Origin: Pseudofabraea citricarpa
Taxonomy: Eukaryota > Ascomycota > Leotiomycetes > Helotiales > Dermateaceae
Direction of reading: 5' to 3'
Length of the DNA: 64,000 bases
NCBI GenBank assembly: GCA_029641185.1
Contig: JAPWGK010000015.1
Span: 992,001 to 1,056,000 of the forward strand
Shown here in pieces: positions 1-10,385 of this stretch. The position numbers and the translations under genes were made by a program. Positions within the stretch are counted from its first letter, which is position 1. Each line of letters starts with the position of its first letter. The notes beneath the pieces are model-generated. The model searched no databases and was not told the DNA's origin. It saw only the letters and a program-made list of their open reading frames with translations.

Positions 1-412
1 CCCATGACCCCTCGATTGAATTAGAAACCGCGTGCTTCTTTGTGTTTCTGAATCTCCCGAGTTATTTGCGTCTTTTGGCTGATTTCTGGGTCGTCGGCTT
101 TGAGTTCAAGTGTACGTTGATTGCTTTTCCTCGCACCTAAGTACAATGGGTCGCCCCGCCTATTCACTTTCTTTGTTTGCTATTGTCTCTATAAGCCGTC
201 CCAATTACACACAATAATTGTTATGTCTATTCACGATTTATTTTTGTCTGAATAATCCTTTATCATTCACGGCGTTGTCGCTGCATTTTCTTCATAGAGT
301 CATACACTTTACATCTTAATACTCATCCTCTCTCTCTTGTACTACAACATCACACTTCCTGACCAGAACAACCTCATCCACACATCCACACACACACGAG
401 AACCTTGCTAAG
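1..412 (+). promoter_or_regulatory. Upstream region and 5' leader of PRM1
   Basis: No ORF of note. The last 130 bases are pyrimidine/CA-rich (runs of CACAC and CTCTCT), as is common in fungal 5' leaders, and run straight into the PRM1 start. No specific factor site was recognised. Confidence 0.4.
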
Positions 413-2650
413 ATGTCTCCATTGAATGGCCTTAGACTCTTCTTAGCTTCACATACAGAAATGTCTTCCGCGAGGAACCAGCCAGATCCAGGTTACCCTG
501 CGGTGCCTTTAAGCGATCACGAGCTTCGCGACTACTATGCAAATCAACCAGAAACCAATATCCCACCAAGTACGATACCTTACCACACACCTTACCTCGG
601 TCTACGCGCACGATTATCACAAGTATGGATCAATCGCTGGACCATTCTGTTAGCCCTCATCATCTGTCGTACCCTCATCGCCATCAACGACATCAACCAC
701 AGCATCAGTCAAGCCAAAGTTCAAGCACTTTCAGCATGCACAAGTGTTGAGAATGTGGGTAGTGCTATGGCATCCATGCCTCATTACCTGTCAGGGGGAG
801 TCAATGCCCTAGCAGCAGAGGGTGTGACTAACGCAGTCAACGGACTGATGGACATGCTGATGCTGTCAATCACTGGAGTCGAGGAGATTGTTCTCTTTGT
901 CATCAACTTACTAACCTCGACCTATGTCTGCTTGATCACTTTGGCCGTCTCAGGTAGCTTGCACGTTGCCATTGAGATGATCGAGAAAGTTGGAGATTTC
1001 ATGAACCAGTCGATCGCCGAGTTGAGTGGTGACTTAACCAAGGGTGTATCATCCTTCACAGACAGTCTCAACGGCTTCCTCAGTGGCCTTAGCGATGTCA
1101 CAGGACTCTTCGGAGGCTCAAAGGATCCCCCACAGATCGATCTCAATTCTACAATCAAGGCCTTAAACAGCATCCAGATCGATACGGACGCTTTGGATTC
1201 AGATCTCAGCAAGCTCAATAACTCCATTCCCACATTTGCTGAGGTTCAGAATTTCACCAACAGCATGATCCGCCTGCCTTTTGAGGAGGTCAAAAAGCTC
1301 ATCAATTCAAGTATCGCTGACTACACATTCGACAAGTCTGTCTTCCCCCTGGCCGAAAAGCAAGCCCTCACCTTTTGTACCGACAATGATTCCATCAACG
1401 ACTTCTTTACTGGTCTCTCAAAGACGATACACAAGTCCCGTACAATTTTCCTTGTGGTACTTATCATCTTGGCGGTCCTGGTGTGTATCCCGATGGCCTA
1501 CCGAGAGATCTGGCGCTGGAGAACAATGCAACAACGGTCCGTCCTCTTGCAGAAACACTCTTTCGACCCTATGGATGTGATCTACATTTCATCCCGGCCA
1601 TACACAGCAAGCGCCGGTATCAAAGCCGCTTCGAAGGTCAAGAGCACAAAGCACCAAATCCTGGTTCGTTGGGCATTTGCTTATGCTACCTCGATTCCAG
1701 CTTTATTTGTTCTTGCTCTTGGTGTCGCTGGTCTTCTGGCCTGTCTCTGTCAGTACATCGTTCTCAAGATCATTCAGCGAGAAGTTCCAAAATTGGCCAA
1801 CCAGGTTGGTGCGTTTGCCGATACAGTTGTTGGAGCTCTCGACAATGCCTCTACAGCATGGGCTGTATCTGCAAATTCAGTCATCAACAATACCAACACA
1901 GCGGTCAATAACGATGTTTTTGGTTGGGTCAATACTACCACCAGTGCAGTCAACAATACTCTCAACACTTTCTCAGACGAGATGTCTTCGGCACTCAACA
2001 CTACATTTGGTGGGACCATTCTCTATGATCCTATCAAGGGTGTCTTGAACTGCCTCATCGAAATCAAGATCGTTGGTATTCAAAAGGGTCTTACTTGGGT
2101 TAGTGATCATGCACATATCACTTTCCCACAGTTCCGCAAAGACGTATTTTCGCTTGGCGCAGCTGCGAGTATCACCGACTCTTCCTCAGCAGAATCGTTC
2201 CTCAGTTCGCCCGGAAGCGAGGCAAGCGATGACATTACTGGTGCCGTTCTGAAGGTTGCCGAGTTTCTCGAGGAAGGAATTCGCACTGAAGCCCTCATCT
2301 CCACCGCGTTGGTATGCATCTGGGTACTGATCGTGCTGATCGGTCTCGGTCGCGTTCTTTTTGCGATGATGGCACGCGATAAGACGCGCGCAGAAGGAGG
2401 ACCAGTGGGCTACACTGGTGACAACCGAACTCCGCTGTCGCCAAGGTCACCGAATCGCAACGACACATCCAGGTTCCCCCAGTTTGGTGGACCAGTATCC
2501 TCAGTTCATCCCATGACTAGCTCGGATGACATGTGGGCAGCGAATGAGAAAGTCGGACACGTAGGGCACAGAAGTGTAGAGGCCAGCGTGAAACCAGGTC
2601 ACGAAAGAGCGAGCAGCTATGGTTATCTCGACGGCAACGAAAAACGATAA
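413..2650 (+). CDS. prm1: Plasma membrane fusion protein Prm1
   Basis: Single-exon gene for a 745-residue polytopic membrane protein. Prm1 acts at the plasma membrane in cell-cell fusion, during mating and in hyphal or germling anastomosis. Visible here are hydrophobic segments near residues 76-92, 158-187, 342-362, 425-450 and 655-678. They are separated by two large extracellular-type loops rich in Asn-X-Ser/Thr sites, which is the Prm1 family layout. The tail after about residue 680 is polar and low complexity. A second in-frame ATG at position 461 (residue 17, MSSARNQ) precedes the conserved YPAVPLSDHELRDYY stretch and may be the true start. Recognition is by overall sequence and topology. 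No intron is needed. Confidence 0.9.
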   Translation: MSPLNGLRLFLASHTEMSSARNQPDPGYPAVPLSDHELRDYYANQPETNIPPSTIPYHTPYLGLRARLSQVWINRWTILLALIICRTLIAINDINHSISQAKVQALSACTSVENVGSAMASMPHYLSGGVNALAAEGVTNAVNGLMDMLMLSITGVEEIVLFVINLLTSTYVCLITLAVSGSLHVAIEMIEKVGDFMNQSIAELSGDLTKGVSSFTDSLNGFLSGLSDVTGLFGGSKDPPQIDLNSTIKALNSIQIDTDALDSDLSKLNNSIPTFAEVQNFTNSMIRLPFEEVKKLINSSIADYTFDKSVFPLAEKQALTFCTDNDSINDFFTGLSKTIHKSRTIFLVVLIILAVLVCIPMAYREIWRWRTMQQRSVLLQKHSFDPMDVIYISSRPYTASAGIKAASKVKSTKHQILVRWAFAYATSIPALFVLALGVAGLLACLCQYIVLKIIQREVPKLANQVGAFADTVVGALDNASTAWAVSANSVINNTNTAVNNDVFGWVNTTTSAVNNTLNTFSDEMSSALNTTFGGTILYDPIKGVLNCLIEIKIVGIQKGLTWVSDHAHITFPQFRKDVFSLGAAASITDSSSAESFLSSPGSEASDDITGAVLKVAEFLEEGIRTEALISTALVCIWVLIVLIGLGRVLFAMMARDKTRAEGGPVGYTGDNRTPLSPRSPNRNDTSRFPQFGGPVSSVHPMTSSDDMWAANEKVGHVGHRSVEASVKPGHERASSYGYLDGNEKR

Positions 2651-3494
2651 CCTCGAAACCGAAAAGAAGAAAAAAAGCAAAAGTAAAACACAAAAACACG
2701 GGGTGTCGTGTCGGCTGATGGCTGGTCTTGAAAGCCTTCATATCTTATAACCCCTCTCTACTTAATTGGTCTATTGCGATATTCGGCGAGGAGTTCTTGA
2801 TGGTATATGGGTATTAGACATTCAGCTTGGTTTTGTTTTCGGGTTGCTTTTGACGTGCTCGCGCACGCGAGCGAGAGATTCCCCCATTTGTATAGTACTC
2901 AGGAACGACCATTGTGGAGGCACGAAGCAGGAAGCCGAGCAGAGACAAGATGCTCTGGTGCATTCTGTCTGGGAGGTTTTTTTTTTCTTCAATTTTTTTT
3001 TCCTTTTTCTTTTTTTCCACAGCGGAGATATTCTAGGCTTTGGCTTGTGGAAAAGAGCAACGGAAATATCTCCCTTTCTATTCTTACTGAGGTGGAGGAT
3101 TTTGTAGAGAATAAAGAATATCTATGATGCTGTATACCCTTTTTGGTCTTTTTGGTCTTTTGTGATGAGAATCTGTGACTTGTGATGTTGGCGTTTGCTT
3201 ACAACCAATTGCACCCAATTTCCTCGGCAGAGCTGTAATATCATAACTGACAAAGGGAGGGATACGGCGGCTTTTGGTGATTAAAACTTTGATTACATTG
3301 AAGAATCATAAACTGAAGTACAGGAGGTATTATTACTCTACTCGTAGTATCTATTAGTGTATTCCGTGCTAATAAAAGTACATATTCTTTCGGATGCGAA
3401 GAGGGCAAATTAAGGTGCCATAGCTTATAGTTTGACCGACCCAGATTCCCAAGTCCCCATCGTACCATCATCATCATCATCATCAACATTATTA
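2651..3494. other. Convergent 3' intergenic region
   Basis: Lies between the 3' ends of PRM1 and the F-box gene. It contains long T-rich runs around 2978-3016 and an (ATC)n microsatellite at about 3466-3485 just beyond the F-box stop codon. No coding signal is convincing; the small ORFs here are low complexity. Confidence 0.5.
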
Positions 3495-4991
3495 TCAAAC
3501 ATCTAGCCGGATCGCAAGCTGCATATGCTCGGAAAACATAACCTGCTCACTAGAGACACAAGGGAAGACAACAGCTCCATCAATCTCGATACACAACGTC
3601 TCCGGTTCAAACAAGTCGTAAAGACTCTGCCACTCTGCCAATCTGTGAGGTCCCACCACCAAGTTGGAATCGATAACTCCGTACTGAAAGTCGAGTCGTA
3701 TGCTTTTGAGTTTGGGCGTGTAGTATCGCTTATTTCTCAGAAGTGCGTCGATCAACGGCCAAACGTCGTAAGCTATGCAATCAAGGAGAGTGAGTTCTTC
3801 CAGATGACTAGGTAAACTCTGAAGAAAGAAATGGATTCTGACGTTCCTAGACTGACTGGGTGTGAGGGTATTGGTGATGTTTGAGATCTCACATCTGCCG
3901 ATCAATATGTAAGAGCTGATTGTGAGCTTTCTGAGTCTGGGAAATGGTGACAAATAGCCCATCGGTAAATACGCGTCCGGTCTCATACTGCCATCCCAGT
4001 CCTTCTGTTGTCGGTTTTCTTCGTGGTCAATAAGCAACAGTTCCTCAAGAAAGAAACTGCAGTGTCTCAGACCATTTCGGATCCGTTGCGGGATTAGCAT
4101 GACTTTTGCATTCATCTTCTTCGCACTGCCTTGATGGTACTGAAACACGGTCAAGCAAGGGAAATGAGAAAGGAAGTCCTCGAATACATTTCCAGCCAAC
4201 GCGCTTTCGGTCAGAGCGAGCTTGGTGATGTTGAATGGCTTGTTCTTCACACGAGGAACCGAGCAGATGAGACTGACAAGTCCATGGGCCGTAAAGCTTC
4301 TGACAGACCGCAAACTGATGAAGCTCATCAGCCGGTCAAACTCTAGCATATGCGTATTATAACTGTACTCGAGCCGGATCTTCTTCAGCCTTGCCAGAGC
4401 GCAAGGTGAAGGTGCCTGTTCAAATAATGGCTTCTGAAGTCTTGCCGCTCTTCGCACGACCTTGTGCATGAATCGCGGTGAGCTTCCATAGTTAATTTCT
4501 CCAAGAACCCGAGACTCATTGTGCGTGAAATTCGTGAGGTTGATGTAGCTCAGAGAGGGGAGGATGTACAGTAGCAGGCTAGTCATGGCATCCAACCTCG
4601 CGCGCGCAAACATGCTCTGCCAATGCTCCGCGTTCAGCTCAGGGAAGCCTCGCTCAGCCCTGCAGAATTTCATGACGAGGTTTGATATTCTTGCGCAATC
4701 TTCTTCTTGCTTGGTCGTTAGTGATGTGGGACCTTGCCGCCAGGTGATACCGGTAGCGACCAAGCTCTTTACGTGCTGGGAGAGGTAAGGCTTCGAAACC
4801 AATGTGCGCATGAACATCAACGTGCGTATGTTGGCGTCAGGACCGGTCTGGATGAATTGAGAGTAGAGCACTGGTGCCGTGACGGTATACAGTACTTTGC
4901 AGCATTTTGACAGTCTTATGATATCTTGCGTATCGTCGAATGTTTCACAAATTGCTCGGATCAACTCGTTGGGCAGTAGAAGGAGATGCAT
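3495..4991 (-). CDS. F-box domain protein of unknown substrate
   Basis: Intronless ORF for 498 residues. The N-terminus (LLLLPNELIRAICETF, then LSKCCKVLYTVTAPVLYS) is a canonical F-box: a Leu-Pro-x-Glu-Leu start, a Cys/Leu-rich middle and the 'APVLYS' end seen in many filamentous-fungal F-box proteins. The F-box would bind Skp1 in an SCF ubiquitin ligase. The rest carries irregular leucine-rich segments (for example LRKLTISSYIL and LEELTLLDCIAYDVWPLI) that fit a degenerate LRR substrate-binding region. No specific target can be inferred. Such genes are numerous and fast-evolving in Pezizomycotina. Confidence 0.75.
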   Translation of the reverse strand: MHLLLLPNELIRAICETFDDTQDIIRLSKCCKVLYTVTAPVLYSQFIQTGPDANIRTLMFMRTLVSKPYLSQHVKSLVATGITWRQGPTSLTTKQEEDCARISNLVMKFCRAERGFPELNAEHWQSMFARARLDAMTSLLLYILPSLSYINLTNFTHNESRVLGEINYGSSPRFMHKVVRRAARLQKPLFEQAPSPCALARLKKIRLEYSYNTHMLEFDRLMSFISLRSVRSFTAHGLVSLICSVPRVKNKPFNITKLALTESALAGNVFEDFLSHFPCLTVFQYHQGSAKKMNAKVMLIPQRIRNGLRHCSFFLEELLLIDHEENRQQKDWDGSMRPDAYLPMGYLSPFPRLRKLTISSYILIGRCEISNITNTLTPSQSRNVRIHFFLQSLPSHLEELTLLDCIAYDVWPLIDALLRNKRYYTPKLKSIRLDFQYGVIDSNLVVGPHRLAEWQSLYDLFEPETLCIEIDGAVVFPCVSSEQVMFSEHMQLAIRLDV

Positions 4992-5783
4992 GGTTAGAAA
5001 GTGCGCGCCATAGATCTAGAGATCTATATGCTGCTACCTTGTACTCTGAGTTTGTTGAAGTACACGGTAGAGGTTAGTGCTGGTTGCAGATTTGTTGCAG
5101 TGTCGTCTGAAGAAAGAAGAGTGGTGAGGAGGAGGTAGGAAGTTTAATTCTAGCGAGTAGGCTAGACTGCACGTGATAGACTTGACAATCACAAGCCAAT
5201 AACCTGCTAGAAGGCAGGCAGACTCTGCATCCATGCCGATCTACCAATCTCTATTTCTCTATCTTACTGTCTACAGTCTGAAGCTGGGGATATCAGACAA
5301 ATGTAAGAACTGTTGCTTTTGAAACCATCCCCGTGACATATGACCTCACTCGAAACATCCTCAACATCATTTTCCACTTCTCAACATTAAAACTGCACCA
5401 ACAATCTCTGGAGAGGTTTTGGAAGTGATCAGTGCCAAACCGGTGTTTTGTTTTGTTTTTTTATGCCCAGTAGCAATTGAGAATAATAGAATAGTAGACA
5501 TTCACATATATCGGCTTTCTTCTTTAAGGACAAGCGGGCTGCTAAGGATTACACGCGAAAAGGGCAGTTACCATGTGTTTCTCATCTTCACGCCGCACTA
5601 AGGAAGGCACAAGGAGAACGGTTCTTGTATTTTCTTTAGAGTTCCGAGGTCCTTATACTATAGCACATTGGAACTCTCAACTGTCCACCGCTATACCCTC
5701 ACTTCTGATGTTCGTTTTGAGCCTTATCCGTTGATATAATGACTTGTCCTTTGAACTCCACTGGAACTTTCCCTCTGGTCATA
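4992..5783. other. Intergenic region upstream of the F-box gene
   Basis: Holds the F-box gene promoter (reading left) and the 3' flank of the first 2EXR gene. AT-rich, with an inverted 'agatctagagatct'-type motif near 5012-5027. No gene recognised. Confidence 0.4.
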
Positions 5784-6545
5784 TTACCTAGCAAGTATTT
5801 GTGGCGGTAATCGTCGCAAGGTAGGGTGGCAAAGCTCCATGACTTTTTGCATCATAGGGTGCTTCTTACGCTCGTCAGAGGTGAGTGCCAATAATTCGTT
5901 AAGATCCCACCGATCATATCCAAGTACCGTTGATACGACTCCTAGCCTACGTAACTCTCTGTGCGAGATATCAGTGTCACAAGTGAAGTCTGCGTAGAGA
6001 ATTATCTCGTTGATATCAGGCAACAAAAGCTCCATGGACTCTAATAACTTTCCAATATCCGCGCTCGTAAAGTCTCTCATGTTGAGGCTCCAAGAACGAA
6101 TCTTGTTGTTCATTGCAAACTTTATCAAGTCCTCAGGTAGCAATCCCTCAGCATCAATGAGGCAACATCTGTCACAGGCAGAATTGAAGTAGATCTCTGG
6201 GAATACAGTGATCTTGCAATATGCGCGCGAGCATTCATCGCCAAACTTCAACTTGTAGTACTTGAGACCCTCTTTGCGTGCTTGGCGATTGGTGTGCAAA
6301 ATTGAAGGCACCGTGCAGCAGGATTCGAAGTGATACACATCACCCTGCCCGGCAAAATCATCAGGATGCACCACCACTTCTCTGGGTTGATGAGACACAA
6401 AGCCCCATATCATATTCTGGATTTCTGGCGCTAGCTTTGGAAACAAGGTGAACTCAGTAAGCGAGTCGACGCGACCTGATGCCTCAGACATGATTTGACT
6501 GCTAGTGAGAGCTTGGTGATTTGTGGATCTCGATTGGTTACTCAT
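5784..6545 (-). CDS. 2EXR domain-containing protein (copy 1)
   Basis: Intronless 253-residue protein. From about residue 32, FTLFPKLAPEIQNMIWGF is the hallmark of the fungal 2EXR domain: F-x-x-F-x-x-L-P/A-x-E-I-x-x-x-I-W. It is followed by the conserved ILHTNRQARKEGLKYY helix near residues 82-97. The function of 2EXR proteins is unknown; the family is strongly expanded in Helotiales and related groups. The paralogue at 7236-8282 is divergently oriented and shares the same two motifs, so the pair probably arose by local duplication followed by heavy divergence. The first ATG is used. No targeting signal is apparent. Confidence 0.75.
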   Translation of the reverse strand: MSNQSRSTNHQALTSSQIMSEASGRVDSLTEFTLFPKLAPEIQNMIWGFVSHQPREVVVHPDDFAGQGDVYHFESCCTVPSILHTNRQARKEGLKYYKLKFGDECSRAYCKITVFPEIYFNSACDRCCLIDAEGLLPEDLIKFAMNNKIRSWSLNMRDFTSADIGKLLESMELLLPDINEIILYADFTCDTDISHRELRRLGVVSTVLGYDRWDLNELLALTSDERKKHPMMQKVMELCHPTLRRLPPQILAR

Positions 6546-7235
6546 TTTGTCATGTTTGTCTAGATCGATTCGTCAGTCAGCAACAGGGAGCCACTTAGTA
6601 CAAACGAACCATACCTTGTCCTTTGATACAGACGGTTGCGCAACCTTGGAGATATGTATCAGTTCGGCTCTAGGCCAGAACAGAAACACCTCAGGATCCC
6701 GAGATGATGAACTTTGACGGCTGTGACTGGTGATAGATAGTGTTGAAGAAGGTTAGAGAAGGGATATACGCGTGAATTACGCGAGGCGTACCCGACCTGA
6801 ATTACGCGAGGCGCTAAAGAAAACAGGCACATTACCATCTTTACAGGCACACAGTGGTGATGTTCTGAAAAGGATTTCTACATGCTCAATCTGCTTTAGA
6901 TCGACCACTTCATCGGTGGTGGTGGTCTACGAAGATTGAACTAGCACAGTGCCTTCGGTAGCATCTCCACAGGACTACATCTACATCAACTTCCACTTCT
7001 TCTACTTACCTCCATACCAACACCACAGCATCTCATCGCCTGCATTGACGGTGAATTCCGACATCATATCCAAAGCAATCACATCAAAGATTCTTCTCGC
7101 TGTTACGAGATCGAGGAGCCGAGAATTTCAAAACTGTCAAAAGCTAGATATTACTCGGCAGACAACTCTAATCTCCACACTTGACCATCCAGTCGCCTAA
7201 CTTGAACGTCCATACAAATCGTAAGTAAGAAATAT
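6546..7235. promoter_or_regulatory. Divergent promoter between the two 2EXR genes
   Basis: A 690-base gap between divergently transcribed paralogues. It contains a perfect 16-base direct repeat (6773-6788 and 6798-6813). No gene recognised; the small ORFs here look random. Confidence 0.5.
6773..6813. repeat. 16-bp perfect direct repeat, 25-bp period
   Basis: The sequence tgaattacgcgaggcg occurs at 6773-6788 and again at 6798-6813. It contains ttacgcga, an AT-flanked CG-rich core of the kind often bound by fungal regulators. The repeat is certain; a regulatory role is a guess from its place between divergent genes. Confidence 0.8.
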
Positions 7236-8282
7236 ATGACTGCTTTTGAATATCCATTGACACTACGTAGAGCTAAATCTAGCTCTTTCGCGATGAGCAG
7301 CGTTTGGAATGGCCGGAGCAGCTCAGAAAGCTCAGAAAGCTCAGAAAGCTCAGACAGTTCAGACAGCTCAGACAGCTCAGAGAGCTCAGACAGCTCAGAG
7401 AGCTCAGACAGCTTGGAAATCAGGGACAACCTGAGCATCGCAGGTAGCTCAAGCAGTTCAGATGACTCTGAGGGATCATTCGCCTATACTATCTATGAGG
7501 GCCGCAAGTGGACAGCTTTTGTGCTTGGAGGCGGAGATGCTCAGACTCCTCACATTACAACTACCTCTTCGCTTCCAGAACGCATGACTGCGAGCAGCAG
7601 GGCATCAGAAAAAACTCGGTTTACTCTTTTCCCTAGATTGCCGGCCGAGATTCGAATCATGATCTGGGACCTCGTATGTCTGCACCGACGCCACGTCGGT
7701 GTCAGGATGATAACATGGAATGATACTCAGAATTGTGAAGAACCTATTGAGGTCTATGAGAGCTGCTACCCACCGCCAGCTATCCTGCATGTCAATCAAG
7801 AAGCTCGACGACAAGGCCTCAAGCATTACGAACCTGGATTCCCCCAGCAGTTGTCAATTGGTCGTCAGCTCAAGTTCGACGTACCAGGATCCGTCTATTT
7901 CAACGGCCAATCAGACATCTTTTTCCCACATGAGCTGTATGAGAACTTATTGGGCAAAGGGATTGTCAAGAATGTTCGTTACTTGGCACTAAATGCAGAT
8001 CTCCAGGAGGAGTTTCCATGTAACGTTTTCGTTGAATTTCCTGAAGTTCAAGAGATAATAATCTACTGCTGCGTTTCTGAGGAGGCGCGATACTGGCGTG
8101 GCATCAAGCTCGTCAAAGCTGATTACGTGAACCATTTTGAAGAGGAAGTAATAAATGATATGGTGGTCAGCTTAATGTCGAGTTATGATCAGCTAGATCA
8201 AGATCTCAAAAGTGAGGGAGGCGTTGGTTTACACCCAGTGAAGATCAGCTTCCGGTACGCAATTCCAGGTAGAATTGCATGA
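7236..8282 (+). CDS. 2EXR domain-containing protein with Ser-acidic repeat (copy 2)
   Basis: Intronless 348-residue protein. Residues about 29-58 are a perfect-period Ser-Ser-Glu/Asp tract encoded by ten 9-base repeats. The 2EXR domain starts near residue 127 (TRFTLFPRLPAEIRIMIWDL) and continues with ILHVNQEARRQGLKHY near residues 182-197. The role is unknown, as for the family. The paralogue on the opposite strand (5784-6545) lacks the repeat tract, so the tract was gained or lost after duplication. Later in-frame starts exist at 7293 (before the repeat) and 7584 (just before the 2EXR domain). The third would exclude the repeat from the protein, so the exact N-terminus is uncertain. Confidence 0.7.
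   Translation: MTAFEYPLTLRRAKSSSFAMSSVWNGRSSSESSESSESSDSSDSSDSSESSDSSESSDSLEIRDNLSIAGSSSSSDDSEGSFAYTIYEGRKWTAFVLGGGDAQTPHITTTSSLPERMTASSRASEKTRFTLFPRLPAEIRIMIWDLVCLHRRHVGVRMITWNDTQNCEEPIEVYESCYPPPAILHVNQEARRQGLKHYEPGFPQQLSIGRQLKFDVPGSVYFNGQSDIFFPHELYENLLGKGIVKNVRYLALNADLQEEFPCNVFVEFPEVQEIIIYCCVSEEARYWRGIKLVKADYVNHFEEEVINDMVVSLMSSYDQLDQDLKSEGGVGLHPVKISFRYAIPGRIA
7320..7409 (+). repeat. 9-bp minisatellite, ten units, coding
   Basis: Ten consecutive units of agctcagaM type (agctcagaa/agctcagac/agctcagag, one agttcagac) fill 7320-7409 without interruption. Because the unit is three codons long, the frame is preserved and units encode Ser-Ser-Glu or Ser-Ser-Asp. Unit number is likely to vary between strains. 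Confidence 0.9.
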
Positions 8283-10385
8283 AATGGGGTGTCTACATGA
8301 GCGCTTTTGGGGGTTTTCGTTGTGGGGGGAAGGGGGAGGGGCAAAAGTTCAGGGCACAAGAGAATAGTCATCAAGAAAATCCGAGCATACAGACCCTGCA
8401 GAGGTGTACAGTAATGTAAATCAGGAAACATGAGAAACAAGGGATCTCATAGGGACCTGGAAACCAAAATGGCAGATGGGATTGCAAATGTAATCCAATT
8501 TCTCTCTAAACACACTACCTGCGCAGGTCACGCCCAGGTACTTAAAATTCTCCAAGGAATGTGTACGCTTCAGTGGCTTGGACGTTTACTCCAATCTCCC
8601 AAATGTGTATCGTTGTTGGGCCTGAATTAAGCATAAGACCTCCAGCCCCAGGCCCTTCCTTTATTTTAGTTTCATGAGAAAGTTTTACTTTCTCGAGGGT
8701 GCTAGATGTCTGGACATAAGCAAGCACCTAGAATGCTTCTTCTAGCAAGTAGATCAAACACCGCACTTTTGTTTCTACCTTATATTTAAACTCGAAAAGG
8801 TCTTCAATCATCCTAGCCATTTTTCATACAGCAGAACACTCGACCATATAAGTAAGTAGCATAGTTTCAAGGAGATTTGCGTGATATGTGAGTATTCTCC
8901 AATTCAGCGAAAGAAAACGAGAGAAAATAAGCGAGCTCCGACACAAATCTTCCGAGAACTCGTGTACTTGGCACTTTCCACTCCCTCGCCAGTGGACGTT
9001 AAACAAGCGGAAAGGAAGAGGAGAGGAAGGAAATCACGGCTCTGTAATGGGGAGGCAAGAAATAAGAGGCGTGGGAAGCCTATGTTTGTCTGGTCTGGGA
9101 GTTCCTCGGCGGATGAAAGCTCTCGTTGCCTCCGTAGCTAGTTCTCTCACCAGAGTCACGACAAGTACCCATTATAATCCATTCCGCATTGCCTCTTGAT
9201 ATAACACAGAAGCATGTCCAACCCATTTCAATGCGAAGAAGATTTTTTTGGAAAGTTGAATGTGGATGTGACTTTGATGTGTGAGTCTTGAGCTCTTCCA
9301 TGTCGACACATCACATATATCTGGAGGACCAACCTCCTATACCATATGACTAGTATCGCTAAACCTGACTGTGCTACAGAAGACGGACTCTCTCCCTGCT
9401 GATGATGCGTGCGATGCTCTTGAGGCTTACTGCAGTCCAGCTTGCCAGCTTGGCAGGCACGATGATGCCAGTCCAAACTCCAGACTATTCCAGAACCCTC
9501 AACGAAGGTAGAGGAGCACCGTGAGCGTTGATATAGTGATAGATGTGTTTTTGATGCTCCTCGAATCGATACTGGGATCGATAGTGGTAGGAAGAAAGTC
9601 TTTGGCCCCGCGTTGCGTAGAAGATGAGTCTGGGCCTCGCTTAGAACGTCACTTCCTATTTTGGACGGAACTGGAGGCGTTCAAGAACCTGCTTCTTCAG
9701 AAGAGAATTAGTTTCTGGTTACTCGCGAGAACAAGATATTCGCTGGTCTGATTTCTAACTCAGTAAGCAGCTAGGCTACTATCACCAGACAGCCTTGAAA
9801 TCCATTGGCATTTTGATTTGGTGTGGAATCTCCCACATAGTGATTTCAGCCCTGGGTGCCACCTCCTCTTGAAGCTGTCCCTACAACGAGCATGGCATGT
9901 TTTTCAAAGGCAATTCTTGCTCATGTAGATGTACTTGATGATAACTTGGAAAATTACTGGATTGCTATTACCAGACAGTTTTGAACCCCAAGGGCAGTTA
10001 GGTCTGCAAGCCCTCGAAGTTGGCATTGTATCGAACATGCCATGTTTGAAAAGACGAGAAACTTAAGGTGATGTACATATATTTGATAGGATATGTTCAT
10101 CTGTATATACAAAGTAAAGAAATATGTCCTCGATATAAACCCGTTGGTATACAAACATCTCGAATGTGATAGATTCCATCCATCCCAAGATAACGCCAAC
10201 CATGCATAGTGATTTTCCGCTGCATAAAAAAAAACGCCTAGAGTTGCCTTTCCCTCCCCCCCGAGAAGAATCATAACCAGAAAGAAATGTGTGTATATAT
10301 ATGTCCAACATGCGTCTGCAAAAGAGCACTTCCTTCGCAAGAACCATAAACAGTAAAGAAAAAAAAAAAGAAAAAAAAGGAAATT
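8283..10385. other. Gene-poor intergenic region, 2.1 kb
   Basis: Between the 2EXR gene and the 3' end of the SGNH hydrolase gene. No convincing gene. A degenerate tandem duplication lies at about 9776-10095. A reverse-strand ORF at 8542-8727 reads as plausible protein (LNSGPTTIHIWEIGVNVQ) but has no recognised family and no upstream exon that I could join. Poly-A runs occur at about 10357-10380. Confidence 0.45.
9776..10095. repeat. Degenerate tandem duplication in non-coding DNA
   Basis: Two blocks resemble each other in the same order. Both have atcaccagacag/attaccagacag followed by ttgaa, then cgagcatggcatgttt/cgaacatgccatgttt, then gatgtac. Copy 1 spans roughly 9776-9935 and copy 2 roughly 9963-10076; copy 2 lacks about 40-50 central bases. 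Read on the minus strand both give similar short peptides broken by stops. This looks like a decayed duplicated segment. The boundaries are approximate. Confidence 0.4.

Noticed and set aside
8542..8727. Third copy of the 9.8-kb duplicated segment
   Set aside because: The shared peptide word WEI is only a few residues and the DNA match outside tttgggagatt is near chance, so it was not counted as part of the duplication.
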